A stretch of 64,000 nucleotides of DNA from contig SGPM01000101.1 of NCBI GenBank assembly GCA_004802725.1, positions 16,867 to 80,866 of the forward strand. Reading direction: 5' to 3'. The stretch is from Antrodiella citrinella. Its lineage: Eukaryota > Basidiomycota > Agaricomycetes > Polyporales > Steccherinaceae. Below are positions 61,254 through 64,000 of the stretch, in pieces (within the stretch, counting starts at the first letter, position 1; every line of letters begins with the position of its first letter). The translations under genes and the position numbers were made by a program. The notes beneath the pieces are model-generated. The model did not search any database. It had not been told where the DNA came from and saw only the letters and a program-made list of their open reading frames with translations.

Positions 61254-62448
61254 ATGGACGGACCCGACGCCGACACGCGCACCCTCCCGTCTCCCGACTC
61301 TCTACCCTCCGACGCATCGTTGTCGTCGTTGTCGACGTCCAGTGCGGGGGCGGCGGCGTTGCAGCCGTGGTGGTTTGAGGACGGGAATGTGGTGCTTATT
61401 CCGCAGCTTGAGGAGCCCGTTTATTCTTCCTCCTCTTCCTCCTCTTCGTCTGTGTCTTCGTTCTCCTCACAAACGCAAACGCAACCTCGGACTCAGATGA
61501 TGTGCAGAGTGCATCGGGGGATCCTGAGTCACCATTCTGTGGTGTTCAGGGATATGTTCCTCATCCCGCAGCCCGAGGAGTTTGAGCAGATTGATGGGTG
61601 CCCGGTCGTGCACCTTGCGGATTCGAGGCGGGATTTGGGTGTGCTTCTGGGGACGTTGTATGAGGCGCATAAGTGAGTAGTTCTGTGTGATGGACATAGG
61701 TATCGGAGCAACTGACTGACGGAATGTTTCGCACACAGGTACTTCAAGTCCGAACACCTGCTCACCTTCCCCGACGTCTCCGCCATGCTCCGGATGGGCA
61801 CGAAATACCAAGTCGACCACGTCCGCGAAGAAGCCATCTCGCGCCTCCGCCTCTGCTTCCCCTCCACCTTACACACCTTCCCCGCGCGGAACGTATACCT
61901 GCAGGACCCAGGGTTCGTCCTCGCCGAGCACATCTCCCTGACGAAGAAGGACGCGATCGGGGTCGTGAACCTCGCGCGCGCGTTCGACCTCGACTTCCTC
62001 CTCCCGCCCGCGTTCTACCTGTGCGCGCAGCTCGACTACGACGAGCTCGTCGACGGCGTCGAGGACGCGTGCGTCCCCGGCGCTCGCCCGCCTCAGCGCG
62101 CACGACTTGAAGGTGTGCATCAAGGGGCGGACGCTCCTCACGAAGGCGGACGTGCGGAGCCTGCAGCCGCTGTTCTTCCCCGTCGCGAGCCCCGCGTGCG
62201 CATCTGCGTTGCAGTGCGTGGACGTGAAGAGGGAGCTGGTGCAGGAGCTGTGGTATGAGAACTTGGCGAACCCGAATGCGCTGGTGGAGGCGACGCATTG
62301 GTTGAAGAGCTATGCGGAGGCGCGGGCGACGCCGTTGTGTAAGCCGTGTGTGGAGGATCTGATGAGGGCGTATGATCAGCAGAGGCAACAGACGTGGAAG
62401 GACCTCGGGAGGTTCTTTGAGGTGCAGCCGTGGCCGCTGCCGTCATGA
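61254..62448 (+). CDS. BTB/POZ-domain protein with one frame break
   Basis: BTB domain of the type common in agaricomycetes, probably a dimerisation or cullin-3-adaptor module. MDGPDADTRTLPSPDSLPSD and a Ser-rich lead precede WWFEDGNVVLIPQLEEPVYS, VHRGILSHHSVVFRDMFLIP, VVHLADSRRDLGVLLGTLYE and, after one intron (61673-61738), KYFKSEHLLTFPDVSAMLRM. Next comes GTKYQVDHVREEAISRLRLC, then a helical C-terminus with LTKKDAIGVVNLARAFDLDF and LCAQLDYDELVDG. At the CCCC run at 62075-62078 the frame shifts. Removing one C would give a continuous VPALARLSAHDLKVCIKG. The later frame then runs WYENLANPNALVEATHWLKS and ends WPLPS at 62448. In the sequence as given the upstream frame continues about 60 more residues to a stop at 62258. 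This is either a sequencing error in a very GC-rich stretch or a real truncation. Confidence 0.75.
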
Positions 62449-63086
62449 CCAGTGGCTTCGTGCTCGTTTTGTGTTTTGTGTTTTGTCGACGTTTTGGTGA
62501 GTGCGATTCCTGCTTTTGTGGGTGCTCGATTTCGTACTGACGCGAGGTTCGTAGCTTCTCTGGATTTTGGATCTGGGATATACTATACTACGTTCGACAT
62601 TCCTTCGGACTCGGATTCCCCTCTACTTATACCCCCGCACTCACTCACCCCTCTCACATTTATACCCATCTCATACATGATACTTCTTCACACTCATTTT
62701 TATTTCGCATCTCTCACTCGCACCACTCTGGACCATCTCCTCATACAGAAACAACCCAAGAAGACATTCACATTCGACATTCGATATTCAACGGAGCAGG
62801 GGATGAACAGGAAAACAGTAATGCAACACGGAGTATAATACTATGTACGCGTAAGTAGACCTATAAAGACTCAATCCACTCTTCTTCTCTAGAAAGGGTG
62901 TTGTCCAGCAGGGTATTAGTAGGTGTAGATAAAGACTGCTTTAATTTTAATGATGGTTTGCATTCGAGTCTAGATGCGATCAGTGCATGCGAGGGAGGTG
63001 ATGATGATGAGTAGGGGGGAGATGATGATGAATAGATATGATGAGATGGAGGGGACGAGACAGAAGGGAGAGGTGGGTGGTGGAGG
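62449..63086. other. convergent 3' intergenic region
   Basis: This 638-bp stretch lies between the 3' ends of the BTB gene (plus) and the RUS-family gene (minus). It is AT-rich with TATA-like and CACT-rich runs but no coding exon that I can support. Confidence 0.45.
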
Positions 63087-64000
63087 TTAGCTCTGGTGCG
63101 AATCCGACCTGCGCCACGAGACTCTCCGCCCGTGGTCCGCGAAACAGATCTCGTCCGTCCGCCATCCAGCCTCGTCCAGCTGCTGCTTGAATGCGGGGAA
63201 GTGGTCGTGTGACCAGCGCGTGGTGTCGCGCAGCATATTCTTCAGGTCGTGGTCGTGGTCATGCGCGGGTGTTGCAGGGTTTAGTGAGGGTGAAGAGGGT
63301 GAGGGCGAGGCTTGGATGAGGTCGTGACGGAGACGGGAGGCGTGCAAGATGGAGCGGATCATGTCTTCCGTGGATGCGGACTGGTCGTAGAAGATGTTGA
63401 TCCATGGTTTGTGCGACCGGCGGGAGTACGTTGGGTAGAGTAGGTATTTCTCGTTCTACGTAACAACGATTCGTCAGTAAGTTCTCTCAGTGAAGCAATG
63501 TCGTAGAAACTAGAACTGACATGGAAAGCATCCACACACGTATCCCACCTGTCCATATCCACATCCCTCGCTGCGTTCGCCTTGAGGATATCCTCGACTC
63601 TCGGCGCAAGAACGAGGAACTTATCCTGCTTCTTTTTGTAGAACTCTCCAAACAACCCCGTACTCCTCTCCTCATCCACCTCTGCCAGGGTCTTCACCCC
63701 TCTCCTCTCTTGCTCCTTTCCACCCTCTCCTCCTTCTTCCTTCCCTTTCCGACTTTGCACAAAGCCACCCGCAACGACACCCAACCTCGGCAGCGTCAAC
63801 AGCTCGAACTTCGTCAACCGCAACATCCACGCCGTCACCCCCAGACTGACGGGCACAGCCAGGAAGAAGATGCTGTAGAGGTACGCGGGGGAGTGGCTGA
63901 GCGTCAGGAGGCCTATGCCGGCGGAGTACCCAACGAGCTGGGCGATGGAGGCTTGCGACTCTTCTTTGGCGCGCGACGTCGCCGGTGTTGCCTTTTTTGT
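63087..64000 (-). CDS. RUS (root UVB-sensitive, DUF647) family protein, 5' end cut off
   Basis: C-terminal part of a DUF647/RUS protein, a membrane-associated family conserved from fungi to plants. Plant members act in UV-B response and vitamin B6 or auxin homeostasis; the fungal role is unknown. The visible part begins in the family's conserved block, SRAKEESQASIAQLVGYSAG, followed by two hydrophobic segments (GLLTLSHSPAYLYSIFFLAV and SLGVTAWMLRL) and a long Lys/Glu-rich insert. After FLVLAPRVEDILKANAARDV an intron at about 63456-63520 joins DAFH to NEKYLLYPTYSRRSHKPWIN. The C-terminal domain has IRSILHASRLRHDLIQ, a HDHDHD run and FPAFKQQLDEAGWRTDEICF, matching the family's final helix. It ends HQS at 63087. 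The start lies beyond 64000. Confidence 0.75.

Noticed and set aside
61762..62388. 208-codon minus-strand Arg-rich open frame
   Set aside because: Antisense to the very GC-rich BTB exon; high GC removes stops on both strands.

Overview
The window is nuclear DNA of an agaricomycete (mushroom-forming) basidiomycete. Genes lie on both strands and are cut by many short GT-AG introns, mostly about 50-80 nt, with a few GC-AG introns and very small exons. Proteins carry long Ser/Pro-rich disordered tracts. A copper radical oxidase beside a GH10 xylanase suits a wood- or litter-decaying lifestyle but does not fix the species. I resolve 21 protein-coding loci, one of them partial and one a pseudogene, and no RNA gene, CRISPR array or intact transposon.

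Left part (1-24 kb). A tandem-PH-domain protein (minus) diverges from an acyl-CoA-binding protein (plus). Then 7.5 kb (4.0-11.5 kb) hold no gene I can recognise. A class B J-domain co-chaperone (plus) converges on a kelch-repeat single-pass membrane protein (minus). A galactose-oxidase-fold copper radical oxidase and a GH10 endo-xylanase follow, both minus and both secreted.

Middle (24-47 kb). This part is compact: an SDR-family NAD(P)-binding protein with a damaged Rossmann loop, an alpha/beta hydrolase, a stand-alone protein like the N-terminal half of plant L-arabinokinase, VTC4 (vacuolar polyphosphate polymerase) divergent from the Rag GTPase Gtr2/RagC, a giant disordered protein carrying a peroxiredoxin-like-2 domain, eIF6, the complex I assembly methyltransferase NDUFAF7 and an NmrA-like protein. 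VTC4 and Gtr2 share one intergenic region and tie phosphate storage to TORC1 nutrient signalling.

Right part (48-64 kb). Two tandem copies of an uncharacterised fungal family come first. The first copy is complete in extent but broken by frameshifts. The second lacks the C-terminal modules and runs, after 112 nt, into a Zn2Cys6 transcription factor, with a splice path that could fuse the two. After a 2.5-kb gene-free stretch come a Ser/Pro-rich protein of unknown function, a BTB/POZ protein with a one-base frame break in a C run, and the 3' part of a RUS/DUF647 family gene cut by the window edge.

Several loci (SDR, kelch, Ser/Pro-rich, BTB) have single points where the reading frame does not join cleanly. 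These may be assembly errors or real lesions and are listed separately. Gene boundaries were set by hand-joining exons at plausible splice sites; exact exon ends remain predictions.
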